Source: Cryptosporangium aurantiacum (GTDB taxonomy: Bacteria; Actinomycetota; Actinomycetes; Mycobacteriales; Cryptosporangiaceae). Taken from it: a DNA stretch of 64,000 nucleotides. The DNA lies in NCBI RefSeq assembly GCF_900143005.1, contig NZ_FRCS01000003.1, positions 682,001 through 746,000 on the forward strand, given 5' to 3'. Under the pieces are notes generated by a model. The model did not search any database and was not told the origin of the DNA. It saw nothing but the letters and a program-made list of their open reading frames with translations. The translations under genes were made by a program, and so were the position numbers. Positions 25,812 to 36,910 of the stretch are shown here, piece by piece (position 1 is the first letter of the stretch; the number at the start of each line of letters is the position of its first letter).

Positions 25812-26834
25812 ATGGCGGTCACCAGCCTCATCGGCCTGGACATCGGCTCGACGTCGATCCGGGCGGTGGAAGCCGGTCTCGGCCGGGAAGGCCCGGCGGT
25901 GACCAACTACGCCGAGGTGCTGCTGCCGCCGGGGGCCGTGCAGAGCGGCGTCGTCCAGGATCCGAAGGCCGTCACGCTCGCCGTCCGGCAGTTGCGCACC
26001 GCGGCGCCGTTCAAGAGCAAACAGACGGTGCTCGGCGTCACGAACATGCAGGCGGTCGTCCGCGAGATGGCAGTGGCCAACCTGCCGCCCAAGGACCTGC
26101 GCGCGTCGCTGCCGTTCCAGGTCCGCGACCTGCTGCCGCTGCCGGTCGAGCGGTCGGTCCTGGACTTCCTGCCGCTCGAGGACCCAGGTCACGCCGAAAC
26201 CGTCCGCGGCCTGCTGGTGGCCGCGCCGAAGGAGCCGATCCTCGCCGCGGTGGACGCGGTCGAGCGCGCGGGGCTGACCGTCCTGCGCGTCGACCTCTCG
26301 TCGCTGGCGCTGCTGCGAGCCGCCGCCCGGCTGGACGACCAGGTCGAGGCGATCGTCGACGTCGGCACCCAGATGACGACGGTCGTCGTGCACGCCGACG
26401 GGGTGCCGCTGATCGTCCGCACGATCCCCCGCGGCGGTGCGGAGATCACCGCTGCGCTGGCGACCCGGCTCGGCGTCCCGCTGCCGGAGGCCGAGGCGCT
26501 GAAGTGCCGGATCGGGCTGTGGGCCGAGAACGGCCCGGAGGTCGCCGACACCGTACGGGAGGCGATCCGGCCGCTGTTCAACGAGATCCGCGGCTCGTTC
26601 GCCTACCTGAGCACCTCGGGACGGCACAGCCAGGTCGCCCGGCTGATCCTCGCCGGCGGCGGCGGACAACTGCCCGGCCTGCCGGACACGCTGGCCGGGC
26701 AGCTGGACCTCCAGGTCGAACACGCCGATCCGATGTCGCGGCTCCGACGGACCCGCCGGGCACGGCACGACGGTATGGAGGCGCTCCCGCTCGCCGCGAC
26801 GGTCTCGCTCGGACTGACGCTGGGGGCCGCGTGA
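25812..26834 (+). CDS. pilM: Type IV pilus assembly protein PilM (actin-like)
   Basis: A 340-aa FtsA/actin-fold cytoplasmic ATPase. It begins LIGLDIGSTSIRAVE (phosphate-1 loop), with IVDVGTQMTTVVVH and LILAGGGGQLPGL as further nucleotide-binding motifs. PilM binds the cytoplasmic tail of PilN and completes the alignment subcomplex. ATG at 25812 has a GGAG-type site; the open frame extends far upstream but only through pilD shadow sequence. Confidence 0.92.
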   Translation: MAVTSLIGLDIGSTSIRAVEAGLGREGPAVTNYAEVLLPPGAVQSGVVQDPKAVTLAVRQLRTAAPFKSKQTVLGVTNMQAVVREMAVANLPPKDLRASLPFQVRDLLPLPVERSVLDFLPLEDPGHAETVRGLLVAAPKEPILAAVDAVERAGLTVLRVDLSSLALLRAAARLDDQVEAIVDVGTQMTTVVVHADGVPLIVRTIPRGGAEITAALATRLGVPLPEAEALKCRIGLWAENGPEVADTVREAIRPLFNEIRGSFAYLSTSGRHSQVARLILAGGGGQLPGLPDTLAGQLDLQVEHADPMSRLRRTRRARHDGMEALPLAATVSLGLTLGAA

Positions 26835-27538
26835 TGACCACCGCAGTCAGCCCCCCGGTACCGGACGGCTCGACGCACCGGCTGCTCGCGCTGAGCGCCA
26901 ACCTGCTGCCGCCGGAGGTCGTGCAGCAGCGCAGGCTCGTCCGGATCCGGCTGGTCGTGCTGGCCTCTCTCGGCACCGTGATCGTCCTGCTGGCCGCCGG
27001 CTACGCGGTCGCGCACTGGCAGTCGACGCGGCAGGAACAGAAGCTCGCCGACGCCCAGACCGAGGCGATCGTGCTCCACCAGCAGATGCGCGCCTACGAC
27101 GAGCTGGTCACCGCGCAGACCCAGACGACGAAGATCGACACCCAGCTGGCGAAGCTGCTCGCCACCGACGTCCAGTGGGCGACGCTGTTCGGCAAGCTCC
27201 GCGCGGCTGCTCCCCGCGGCCTGGACCTCACCGGCGTCTCGGTCGCGCTCACCGACCCGACCACCCAGGGCACCTCCGGCGGTTCCTCGTCCACGACCAC
27301 CGCGTCCGGGCTGCCCAGCGCCGACGGCAAGACACCGATCGGGTCGCTGACGATCAACGGCACCAGCACCACGAAGACCGCGATCGCCGGCTACGTGGAC
27401 TCGATCGGCAAGGTCACCGGGGTCGGCAACGTGCTGCTCGCCGGCGTCACCGACCAGGACGACGGAACCGACTTCACGCTCCGCGCCGATCTGGCCCCCA
27501 CCCTGCTCAGCCACCACTACACGTCCGCGAGCGACTGA
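26834..27538 (+). CDS. pilN: PilN-like alignment subcomplex protein
   Basis: A 234-aa bitopic protein. The cytoplasmic tail contains SANLLPPEVVQQRR, equivalent to the INLLP motif that binds PilM. One membrane helix (IRLVVLASLGTVIVLLAAGY) and a short coiled coil follow, then an outside ferredoxin-like domain interrupted by a Ser/Thr/Gly-rich insert. ATG at 26834 overlaps the pilM stop; a GTG one codon earlier is possible. Confidence 0.85.
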   Translation: MTTAVSPPVPDGSTHRLLALSANLLPPEVVQQRRLVRIRLVVLASLGTVIVLLAAGYAVAHWQSTRQEQKLADAQTEAIVLHQQMRAYDELVTAQTQTTKIDTQLAKLLATDVQWATLFGKLRAAAPRGLDLTGVSVALTDPTTQGTSGGSSSTTTASGLPSADGKTPIGSLTINGTSTTKTAIAGYVDSIGKVTGVGNVLLAGVTDQDDGTDFTLRADLAPTLLSHHYTSASD

Positions 27539-27549
27539 GCGAGGCGACG

Positions 27550-28188
27550 ATGGCTCTCAGCCAGATGACCACCCGGGTGCCGAGCGGCCTGCTGGACACG
27601 TCCGCGCTACGCGGCAACGTCCTCGGGCTCTGGGTGATCGGCGGCGTCGTGGGCACGCTGCTGGTGCTCGCGCTCGGCGGGTTCCTGCTGATCCGCCCGC
27701 AGCAGGCACACACCGCCGAGGTCCGCGCCCAGACCGAGACCGCCCAGGCGTCCGTCGACGCGCTCCGGTCCCGGCTGGCCCAGGTCCGCGCCCAGAACAG
27801 CCGCATCGCCGAGTACCGCAGCGCGTACCAGACCGCCAGGGCCGCGCTCCCCACGACCGCCGCGCTCTCGACGTTCCTGCGCAGCGTCCAGAGCTCCGGG
27901 AGCCGGGCGGGCGTCGCCGTCAGCGGCCTGATCGTCGGCGCGCCGAGCCAGGTCAACGGCCTCGGCGCGACGATCTACGCGCTGCCGATCACGATCACCG
28001 CCACCGGGACGGCGTCCAAGCTGGACGGGTTTCTCAACCAGCTGCAGCGGGTCCAGCCGCGGGCGGTGCTGGTCAGCACCGCCAACGCCACCCCCAACGA
28101 GAGCAGCAACTCGCTCCGCGGTTCGGTGTTGCTGACGCTGGGGCTGCAGATGTACGTCGCACCGGCGGCCGCGGCCTCCACGGACTGA
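27550..28188 (+). CDS. pilO: PilO-like alignment subcomplex protein
   Basis: A 212-aa bitopic protein: a short tail, a membrane helix (VIGGVVGTLLVLALGGFLLI), a coiled coil rich in Gln/Ala/Arg, and a C-terminal ferredoxin-like fold with PITITATGTASKLDGFLNQL. It pairs with PilN. There is no pilP or pilQ in the operon, as expected for a single-membrane envelope lacking a secretin. Confidence 0.85.
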   Translation: MALSQMTTRVPSGLLDTSALRGNVLGLWVIGGVVGTLLVLALGGFLLIRPQQAHTAEVRAQTETAQASVDALRSRLAQVRAQNSRIAEYRSAYQTARAALPTTAALSTFLRSVQSSGSRAGVAVSGLIVGAPSQVNGLGATIYALPITITATGTASKLDGFLNQLQRVQPRAVLVSTANATPNESSNSLRGSVLLTLGLQMYVAPAAAASTD

Positions 28189-30119
28189 TGCGCGCTTCGG
28201 ACCGCTACTCCGACAGCGAGGCCGGGTTCAGCCTGATCGAGCTGATGACCGCGATGACGCTGATCGGCGTCGTGATGGCCGCGCTCACCGCGTTCTTCAC
28301 GAACACGCTGCGCGCCACGAACCTGCAGAGCAACACCCAGACGGCGGTGCAACTGGTCGGCGACGCGCTGGAGCGGGTCCGCGCGCTGAAGAGCTCGTCG
28401 GTGGTGACCCGCCGCGACCGGGCCAGCGCGGACGCCCAGTGGTCGGCGGTGACCAGCGACTCCCCCGTCTATCCGTACCTGAGCACGATGCAGCAGGCCT
28501 GGGACGACACCGCCGCCTACCCGGCCGGGGCGAGCGCGCCGCTGCCGACCGGTTCCACCACCGTGACGCTCAACGGCGTCGCGTTCACCCGGAGCTGGTA
28601 CGTCGGGCGCTGCTGGCAGCCGGTGCTCGGCGGCGACTGCGCGGCCACCGCGGCCTCGACCAGCGTGCTGTTCTACCGGGTCGTGGCGCTGGTCAGCTGG
28701 CCGGGCCGGGGATGCCCGGACAGCGGCTGCACCCAGCTCGCCGCGACGCTGGTCAGCGCCGCCTCGACCGACCCGGTGTTCAGCGAGAACGAGACCGCGC
28801 AGGCGCCGCAGGTCGTCAACCCCGGACGCCAGAACGGCGAGCTGACGGTCCCGGTCCGGCTGGAGGCCACCGCGATCGGCGGCGCGTCGCCGCTGACCTG
28901 GAGCGCGTCCGGTCTGCCCGCCGGGCTCACGATGAGTTCGGACGGAATCGTGACCGGCACCCCGACGACGGCGGCCACGTACTCGGTCGTCCTCAGCGCC
29001 ACCGACGGGTTCGGCCTGATCGGCTCGGCGGCCTTCGACTGGGTGATCGCCGCGCTGCCCGCGCTGACCAACCCCGGCACGAGGTCCAGCGTCGCCGGGA
29101 CCGCGCTGACGTTCACCCCGACGCTGACCGGCGGAACGTCGCCGATGACCTGGGTGGCCGCGAACCTGCCCGCCGGGCTGTCGATCGACGCTACCACCGG
29201 CGTGATCACCGGCACCCCGACGACGGTCGGCACCAAGACCGTGACGCTGACCGTCACCGACACGTTCGCCAAGACCGCGAGCACGACGTTCTCCTGGGTG
29301 GTCACCCCGGCGTTGAGCGTCGCTACCCCGGCGACGCAGGCCACGCTCACGAACAAACCGGCCACCGCGGTGCAGATCGTCGCCAGCGGTGGCGTTCCGC
29401 CGTACAAGTACTCGGCGACCGACGTCCCCACCGGGCTGCAGTCCTGGCAGACAGCCGGCCTGCCGCCGGGGCTGACGCTGAACGCGACCAGCGGCGTGAT
29501 CAGCGGGACGCCCACCCTGGCCGGCGAGTACCTGGTGAAGGTGACGGTCACCGACGCGGCGAGCAAGACCGCGAGCACCCAGTTCATCTGGGCCGTCGGT
29601 CCGTACATCAAGTGGCCGCGGACGGACCAGAGCGGCGGCCTGAACACCGCGTTCAACGTCCCGGCCGAAGCGACCGGCGGTACGAAGCCGTACACCTGGT
29701 CGGCCGACAACCTGCCGGACGGCGTCACGCTGACGCCGTCGACCGGCCAGATCTCCGGCAAGCTCACGGTGTCGGGCCGCTTCGTCGTCACGATCGGCGT
29801 CACCGACAAGGCCGGAAACACCGAGAAGCTGCAGCTGATCTGCACGGTCACCACGACCAGCGGCCTGCGGTTCACCACCGCCCCGACCACCGTGTCGTCG
29901 GCACGGAACAAGGCCACCTCGGTCGCGCCGGTGACCGCGGGCGGCACCGGGACGAAAAAGTGGACGGCCACGAACCTCCCCACCGGGATGTCGATCAACG
30001 CCAGTTCCGGCGCGGTGTCCGGCACCCCGACCGTCGCCGGGTCGTACCTGCCGACGCTGACCGTCACCGACGGCGCGGGCACGCAGTCGCGCTGGATGTT
30101 CGTCTGGACGGTCACATGA
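28188..30119 (+). CDS. Minor pilin with five Ig-like (He_PIG-type) domains
   Basis: A 643-aa protein. The N-terminus is a true prepilin signal, Gly13/Phe14 in EAGFSLIELMTAMTLIGVVM with Glu at mature position 5, followed by a pseudopilin head to about 200 containing four Cys. Five tandem Ig-like repeats follow, each carrying a W/Y-x-A-x-x-LP-x-G-(L/V/M)-x-(I/L)-x-x-x-(S/T)-G-x-(I/V)-(S/T)-G motif (for example LPAGLSIDATTGVITGTP). The architecture suggests a tip or shaft-associated adhesin displayed by the pilus. It overlaps pilO by one base. Confidence 0.85.
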   Translation: MRASDRYSDSEAGFSLIELMTAMTLIGVVMAALTAFFTNTLRATNLQSNTQTAVQLVGDALERVRALKSSSVVTRRDRASADAQWSAVTSDSPVYPYLSTMQQAWDDTAAYPAGASAPLPTGSTTVTLNGVAFTRSWYVGRCWQPVLGGDCAATAASTSVLFYRVVALVSWPGRGCPDSGCTQLAATLVSAASTDPVFSENETAQAPQVVNPGRQNGELTVPVRLEATAIGGASPLTWSASGLPAGLTMSSDGIVTGTPTTAATYSVVLSATDGFGLIGSAAFDWVIAALPALTNPGTRSSVAGTALTFTPTLTGGTSPMTWVAANLPAGLSIDATTGVITGTPTTVGTKTVTLTVTDTFAKTASTTFSWVVTPALSVATPATQATLTNKPATAVQIVASGGVPPYKYSATDVPTGLQSWQTAGLPPGLTLNATSGVISGTPTLAGEYLVKVTVTDAASKTASTQFIWAVGPYIKWPRTDQSGGLNTAFNVPAEATGGTKPYTWSADNLPDGVTLTPSTGQISGKLTVSGRFVVTIGVTDKAGNTEKLQLICTVTTTSGLRFTTAPTTVSSARNKATSVAPVTAGGTGTKKWTATNLPTGMSINASSGAVSGTPTVAGSYLPTLTVTDGAGTQSRWMFVWTVT

Positions 30120-30697
30120 ACGACGACGACTCCGGATACACGCTCGCCGAGGCCGTGGTCACGATGGTGCTGACCGCGGCGTTCATGGCGATCTCGACGA
30201 CGGCCATCCTCGCGCTCTACTCGTCCACCAACCGCTCGCAGGCGATCGCGGACGCCCAGCAGCAGCTCGGCATCGCGTTCGGACGGCTGGACCGGCAGAT
30301 TCGGTACGCGTCCGGCGTCAGCAAGCCGGGCACCGTGAACGGCGAGCCGTACGTCGAGTTCCTCACCACCTACACCGGGACGCCGGTCTGCACCCAGCTG
30401 CGGGTGCGGCCGTCCAGCGGTGAGTTCCAGCAGCGCACCTGGGTCCAGGGCACCGGCGCGGTCACCCCGACGCCGTGGACCCAGCTGGCGAACGGGGTCA
30501 CCGCCGCCACGCCGTTCACGTTCCACGCCGCCGACGCCACCTACAACTTCCAGCAGCTCGGCGTCGTGCTGACCGCGGTGGCCGGTGGCCCGGCGGCGTC
30601 CACGACCCGGCAGTTCACCGCGACGTTCACCGCGTTGAACACGTCGCTGAGCACGCAGAGCAGCACCGCGTGCGCGGAAGGGAGGTCGATCGCGTGA
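30116..30697 (+). CDS. Minor pilin / pseudopilin
   Basis: A 193-aa prepilin-like protein with Gly7/Tyr8 in DDDSGYTLAEAVVTMVLTAA and Glu at mature position 5. The head domain has GIAFGRLDRQIRYASGV, typical of PilW/PulJ-like minor pilins, and two Cys (PVCTQ, STACAEG). It overlaps both neighbours by four bases. It probably forms part of a tip-priming complex with the flanking minor pilins. Confidence 0.84.
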   Translation: MNDDDSGYTLAEAVVTMVLTAAFMAISTTAILALYSSTNRSQAIADAQQQLGIAFGRLDRQIRYASGVSKPGTVNGEPYVEFLTTYTGTPVCTQLRVRPSSGEFQQRTWVQGTGAVTPTPWTQLANGVTAATPFTFHAADATYNFQQLGVVLTAVAGGPAASTTRQFTATFTALNTSLSTQSSTACAEGRSIA

Positions 30698-32225
30698 GGA
30701 CGCTCCGCGACGAGCGCGGTTCGCTCCCGGTCGCGCTGCTGGTGACGATGGTCGGCGTTCTGCTGTCGACGCTGCTCGTCAGCACGGTGATCGCACAGAA
30801 CACGAACACCCGGACGCAGATCGCCAGGGTCGCCGCGCTCAACGCCGCCCAGACCGGTCTGGACGTCGCGCTGGCGCACATCCGGGCCTCGACCGACAGC
30901 GACGGCGACGGGGTCCTCTCCAAGTTGCCGTGCGTCAACCTGTCCGGCGCGGTCGCCGCCGTGGCCGGCGGCACGCGATCCACGTACAAGGTGACGATCG
31001 ACTACTACCCGGTCGACCCGCAGAACCGGTCGGATGCCTGGCTCGCGGCGAACACGATCCGCTGCATCATCGGCGCCGGCGCGTTCAGCACGCCGGGGTA
31101 CGCGCTGCTGCGGTCGACCGGCACGTACACGCCGAACACCGCGAACACGGCGCCGACGACCGTCCGCACGCTGCAGGGCACGTACACGTTCCAGACCAGC
31201 GACGAGAACATCTCCGGCGGCCTGATCCACGTCTACAAGACCAGCACCACCACCGACCTCTGCTTCGACGCCGGGTCGGGCTCGCCCACCGCCGGTACCC
31301 CGCTCACGATGAAGCCGTGCAGCGCGGGCAGCGTCGCGCAGACCTGGACGTACAACGCGAACCTGACGCTCAGCCTGGTGTCGTCGAAGACCCCGACGAT
31401 GTCGCTCGGCATGTGCCTGGACGCCGGGACGTCCCCGAAGGCGGGCGCCATCGTCTACCTGCAGCCGTGTGCGAAGACCACGAGCCCGCAGCAGCAGTGG
31501 AGCTACAACGACAGCGCGAACTTCGAGGGGACGTCGAACGGCTCGACGCTCAACGGCACCTGCTTCAACGTCCAGCAGCCGAACGTCGCGGGCAGTTTTG
31601 TCATCCTCGGGTCCGGGGCGAACTGCCGGAAGTCCTACAACAACGTGCAGAACTTCTTCCCGGAGGCCACCGCGGGCGCCGGCGCAGCCGGTGCGGCCGC
31701 CGGTCAGCTGGTCAACTTCGAACAGTTCGGACGCTGCCTGGACGTCACCGGGCAGAAGACCGACGCGGACTTCCTGATCTCCTGGCAGTGCAAGCAGGCG
31801 CCGAATCCGGCCAACGTCGCGTGGAACCAGAAGTGGACGACGCCGACGCTCGCCGACGGAACGGCCGGGGTGAAGTCGCTGGTCACCACCAACAGGAGCG
31901 GTCTGTACTGCCTGCGCAGCCCGCGCTCGGCCGCCCGCGGGCAGTACGTGCGGATCGTGAGCTGCAGCGCGTCGTCCACCAGCCTGGAGCTGCTCTGGAC
32001 GTTCTACGGCAACACCGGGGCCTACGCGACGAGCTACACGGTCGTGGACTCCTCCGGCTACTGCCTATCCCCCACCGATCCGGACGCGGCGAGCCCGGAC
32101 CTGTACTCCACCGGCCAGTCGATCTCCAAGATCGTCGTCGCGGTCTGCGACGGCTCGACGTTGCAGAAGTGGAACGCGCCGACCAGCATCCTGCAGGCGC
32201 TGCCGCTCAAGGACATCAAGGAGAG

Positions 32226-32229
<4 letters not shown>
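30694..32229 (+). CDS. PilX-like minor pilin fused to ricin-type lectin repeats
   Basis: A 511-aa protein. The N-terminus resembles PilX (RDERGSLPVALLVTMVGVLL), with Gly9 before the hydrophobic helix but Ala rather than Glu at mature position 5. From about residue 175 the sequence is Cys-rich with QxW-type beta-trefoil units ending AQTWTYN, QQQWSYN, NQKWTT, LLWTFYG and LQKWNAP, and LCFDAGSGS, MCLDAGTSP and RCLDVTGQK openings. This predicts sugar binding. GTG at 30694 follows GGGAGG. It is the last gene of the pilus operon. Confidence 0.85.
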
Positions 32230-33863
<1,634 letters not shown>

Positions 33864-33891
33864 CGGCGCCAGCGTAGTGGGGCGTCCGCGG

Positions 33892-35190
33892 TCAGACGCC
33901 GACCGGGAAGGTCTCCAGCTCGCGGCCGGCCGGGACCGCGGCGAGCGGCCGCAGCGCGGTGGTTTCCGGGAGCCAGACGAACGCGTCGTACCGATCACCC
34001 AGGCGGGTCGGCACGTAGTTGCCGTACGACTCGCGCGACGGCCGGTAGACGACGCCGATCGCCCGGTGGGGCAGCTCGTCGGCGATCCAGGCCGGGCGCG
34101 CGCCGGTGTGCCCGGACGCGTAGCGGCCGGGTGGGAACACGAACAGCGCGGGCTCGGGCAGCGTCGCCATCAGCACGGCTTCCAGCGAACCGGCCCTGGC
34201 CGGCGGGACCGGCATCACCTCCATCGGATCACCCCAGGCCGGTCCGGCCAGCACCTCACCGTGGTGGCAGCCGAAACCGACCAGCGCGACCGCGTCGGCG
34301 CCCCAGCGTTCCCGGCCGAGCTGTCCGAGGTTGACCATGCCGACGTCGGCCATGTCGGTGGCGCGAGCGTCGCCGATGTGCGTGTTGTGCGCCCACACCA
34401 CGGCCTTCGCGGACGGTCCGTAGTACCGGAGCAGCCGGTCGAGCGTGTTGACCATGTGGATGTCGCGGACGTTCCACGAGTCCGGGCCGTTGCTCACCAT
34501 CGCGCGGTAGTAGTTCTCGGCGCCGACGGCGGCCTCGGCGTTCTGCTGTGCGGCCAGAGCGCGGAAAGGGTCGTCGCCGGTCGGCAGATCACCGACGGCG
34601 GCGCGCTGCCGGACGGTCGTGAGCAGCTCGACCAGCGCCGGAGCGCAGCTCGACCCCATCACGGTGGCGAACGCGTACTGCTGGGGGTCTTCGCCGTACG
34701 GGCCGAGGCAGCGCAACGCCGCGAGTGCGGCCGGTACGCCCTCCGGGTCGTGTTCACGCAGGTAGACGAGGACCTCGCCGACCGACTCCCACAGCGAATA
34801 CACGTCCAATCCGTGGAAGCCCACGCCCCGGTTGCGCCGGTGGAGCCAGGTCACGAAGTCGCTGACCTCCTCGTTGGCCCACATCCAGGTCGGCCACCGG
34901 TCGAACGCGAGCAGGGCGTCCCGTGGATCACCACCACCGGAGCGGGAGCGCACTGCCCGGTCCACCCGGTCGCAGTCCGGCCAGTCCCCCTCCACCGCGA
35001 CGAACGAGAACCCGTGTTCGTCGATCAGTCGCCGGGTCAGGTCCGCGCGCCATCGGTAGTAGTCGTGGGTGCCGTGGCTGGCCTCACCGAGCATCACCAC
35101 CGTGGCGTCGCCGATCCGGTCGAGCAACGGGTCGAAGTCGCCCGCGTCGCGCAGCGGCGTTGCCAGGGCGTGGACGTCGTCCCCGTGCAT
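33892..35190 (-). CDS. Erythromycin-esterase-family protein
   Basis: A 432-aa member of the Ere/EreA-like superfamily. The catalytic signature GEASHGTHDYYRWR lies at about residues 34-47, with VAVEGDWPDC, WAHNTHIGDARATDM and GFGCHHGEV as further active-site blocks. Characterised relatives hydrolyse macrolide lactones, but most genomic members have unknown substrates. ATG at 35190 has GAGAGGGG upstream; ATG at 35256 is possible. It sits 28 bases upstream of the ABC-F gene on the same strand, an arrangement suggesting an antibiotic-tolerance pair. Confidence 0.85.
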   Translation of the reverse strand: MHGDDVHALATPLRDAGDFDPLLDRIGDATVVMLGEASHGTHDYYRWRADLTRRLIDEHGFSFVAVEGDWPDCDRVDRAVRSRSGGGDPRDALLAFDRWPTWMWANEEVSDFVTWLHRRNRGVGFHGLDVYSLWESVGEVLVYLREHDPEGVPAALAALRCLGPYGEDPQQYAFATVMGSSCAPALVELLTTVRQRAAVGDLPTGDDPFRALAAQQNAEAAVGAENYYRAMVSNGPDSWNVRDIHMVNTLDRLLRYYGPSAKAVVWAHNTHIGDARATDMADVGMVNLGQLGRERWGADAVALVGFGCHHGEVLAGPAWGDPMEVMPVPPARAGSLEAVLMATLPEPALFVFPPGRYASGHTGARPAWIADELPHRAIGVVYRPSRESYGNYVPTRLGDRYDAFVWLPETTALRPLAAVPAGRELETFPVGV

Positions 35191-35397
35191 GCCGCGCCCC
35201 CTCTCCGTTCTTGGCGGATTGTCGGATTTCGGGATACCCGGCGCTGCGTCCGTCATGCCTGGTAGCGAGAGCTCCGGGCCCCGGCCGCCAGGATTCGGGC
35301 GGCAATTCGCGATAGATAGTATTTGCGCTCGGGCTTGTGAATCACAGTTTGAACAGGCGTATGGTGGAAAGCAGTCCGTGTCAAGAAGGAAGGCCCG

Positions 35398-35643
35398 GTG
35401 ACGTTCATGAGCGGCATGCAGCAATATCAGAACGATCGAGCGACCGACCTGTTCCACGCACAATGGCGCAAAGCCACAAGAAGCACCGGCGCGAACACCG
35501 GATGCGTCGAGGTCGCCGCCAACCTGCCCGACGTAACCGCAGTTCGTGACAGCAAGCGTCCGGAAGGCGGCGCGCACGTCGTCAGCCGGGACGCGTTCGC
35601 CGCGTTCTTGTCCGACGTGAAGGCAGGTCGGTTCGACCTCTGA
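35398..35643 (+). CDS. DUF397 protein (copy a)
   Basis: An 81-aa small protein of the actinobacterial DUF397 family: a Trp-containing N-terminal half (QWRKATRS), the CVEVAANLPDVTAVRDSK core, and an F-x-x-F-x-x-x-V-K-x-G-R-F-D ending. DUF397 proteins usually accompany XRE/DUF5753 regulators and are sometimes described as Scr1-like toxin-antitoxin partners; the activity is not settled. GTG at 35398 follows AAGAAGGAAGG. The upstream DNA (35290-35397) is visibly richer in A/T than the surroundings. Confidence 0.85.
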   Translation: MTFMSGMQQYQNDRATDLFHAQWRKATRSTGANTGCVEVAANLPDVTAVRDSKRPEGGAHVVSRDAFAAFLSDVKAGRFDL

Positions 35644-35661
35644 ATCATCTCTGCCTCAAAT

Positions 35662-35693
35662 CGCGGCGACACCGTTCTTTCGGTGTCGCCGCG
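35662..35693 (+). terminator. Perfect 13-bp stem rho-independent terminator
   Basis: CGCGGCGACACCG (35662-35674), loop TTCTTT, CGGTGTCGCCGCG (35681-35693), then TGCATTTTG. It lies 18 bases after the DUF397 stop. It is a textbook intrinsic terminator for that gene. Confidence 0.85.
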
Positions 35694-35868
35694 TGCATTT
35701 TGACGTCGATTGAGGGGTCGCATTCCGACGTGCGGAGTGGATGACCCATAGAGCGTCGTCTGCGCAATTCGCGTCGCCGATCACCCTCGTTCCAACCTGA
35801 GGTAATCCGGTTCCGAAAATTTCGAAGAACTCGTGCGCAGGGTGTTGCCCAGCGGACGCGCCCTTCAT

Positions 35869-35887
35869 AATCTGTGCTTCACAGATT
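35869..35887. promoter_or_regulatory. Perfect 8-bp inverted repeat upstream of methyltransferase a
   Basis: AATCTGTG-CTT-CACAGATT is an AT-rich dyad about 93 bases before the methyltransferase start, typical of an XRE or other dimeric-repressor site. Apart from this and the terminator at 35662, the 336 bases between copy a of DUF397 and the methyltransferase hold no convincing gene; a GGAGGAGG at 35903 has no well-spaced start. Confidence 0.4.
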
Positions 35888-35979
35888 TGGAGTCACGAGC
35901 TCGGAGGAGGTGAGTCAACTGGCTGTTCTCCGGTCGAGCTGGCCGCACCGGCGCTGGACTCACACCAGGGCGGGCCGCC

Positions 35980-36864
35980 ATGCCTGACGCCGCCCTTCGT
36001 GACTCCCGGCCCCGGACGCCGAGCGAGGTCGACAGCTTCCGCCCGAGCGCGGCCCGGATGTACGACTACTACCTGGGCGGCTCCAACCACCTCGCCGCCG
36101 ACCGCGAGGCCGCCGACGCGCTGCTCGACGCCGTTCCGCAGGTCGCGGAGGTCGCCAGGCAGAACCGTGAGTTCCTCCATCGCGTCGTCGAATACGCCGT
36201 CCAGCACGGGGTCACCCAGTTCCTCGACCTCGGATCGGGTTACGCGTCGCCCGGCGGGCTGCCGGAGGTCGCGCTGGCCCACGATCCGAGCTGCCGCGTC
36301 GTCGCGGTGGACATCGATCCCGCGGTCGTCGCACAGGTCCAGACGATCGTCCGCACGTCCCGGCTGAGCGGCCAGGTCGGCGCGGTGCACTCCGACCTGC
36401 GTGACCTGACCGCGATCCTGGAGCACCCGGTCACCCAGCGGCTGATCGACTTCGATCGGCCGGTGGCGATTCTCTGCCTGGCGGTCCTGCACTTCGTGCC
36501 GGGCGACCTGCAGCACCGGGTCCTCGCGCCACTGCGTCGGACCGCGGCGCGGGGCAGCCTGCTCGCGCTGTCCCATGCGACGGCCGCCGCACCCACACCC
36601 ACGGACGCGCCGGTGCCACCCGGCCGCGCGCAATCGATCGGGGTGTCCCGGCCGGATCCGTCGACGATCGTGCGGCTGATCTACGACTGCACGCTGACGC
36701 CGCTCACCCTGCGCACCGAGAGCGAGTTGCGCCGGGCGATCGGCGACCTCGACCTGGTCAGCCCGGGGCTGGTTCCGGTCGACCGGTGGCATCCGCCGTC
36801 GTCCGGCCCGGAGACCGTCGTACCACCGATCTCCAGCCTGCTCGCCGCGGTAGCGCAGCTCTGA
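35980..36864 (+). CDS. SAM-dependent methyltransferase, DUF574 family (copy a)
   Basis: A 294-aa class I methyltransferase-like protein. It carries the DUF574 opening ARMYDYYLGGSNHLAADREA, the SAM-binding FLDLGSGYASPG and VVAVDIDPAVV, and LAVLHFVPGD after strand 4. The family is expanded in actinomycetes and its substrates are unknown. Its N-terminal about 20 residues are variable. ATG at 35980 has only a weak ribosome site (AGGG). It ends in the symmetrical hairpin shared with the convergent XRE gene. Confidence 0.85.
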   Translation: MPDAALRDSRPRTPSEVDSFRPSAARMYDYYLGGSNHLAADREAADALLDAVPQVAEVARQNREFLHRVVEYAVQHGVTQFLDLGSGYASPGGLPEVALAHDPSCRVVAVDIDPAVVAQVQTIVRTSRLSGQVGAVHSDLRDLTAILEHPVTQRLIDFDRPVAILCLAVLHFVPGDLQHRVLAPLRRTAARGSLLALSHATAAAPTPTDAPVPPGRAQSIGVSRPDPSTIVRLIYDCTLTPLTLRTESELRRAIGDLDLVSPGLVPVDRWHPPSSGPETVVPPISSLLAAVAQL

Positions 36865-36910
36865 CGGTGCGGCCGCTCCCGCGTGGGGGTCGGGGGCGGC
36901 CGCGCCGTCA
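36862..36910. terminator. Symmetrical bidirectional terminator enclosing both stop codons
   Basis: TGACGG-T-GCGGCCGCTCCC (36862-36880) pairs with the complementary arm ending GCGGCCGC-G-CCGTCA (36892-36910). It forms an 18-19 bp stem with one internal mismatch, G-T pairing near the loop and an 11-base loop. The outermost bases are the stop codons of the two convergent genes. Confidence 0.75.

Noticed and set aside
35656-35868. 70-codon minus-strand frame in the DUF397/methyltransferase gap
   Set aside because: Its C-terminus is the terminator hairpin, and it has no ribosome site or recognisable composition.
35910-35987. Possible 25-codon leader peptide (GTG to TGA) overlapping the methyltransferase start, with GGAGGAGG upstream
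   Set aside because: The ribosome site abuts the GTG with no spacing, and no attenuator hairpin or biased codons were seen.
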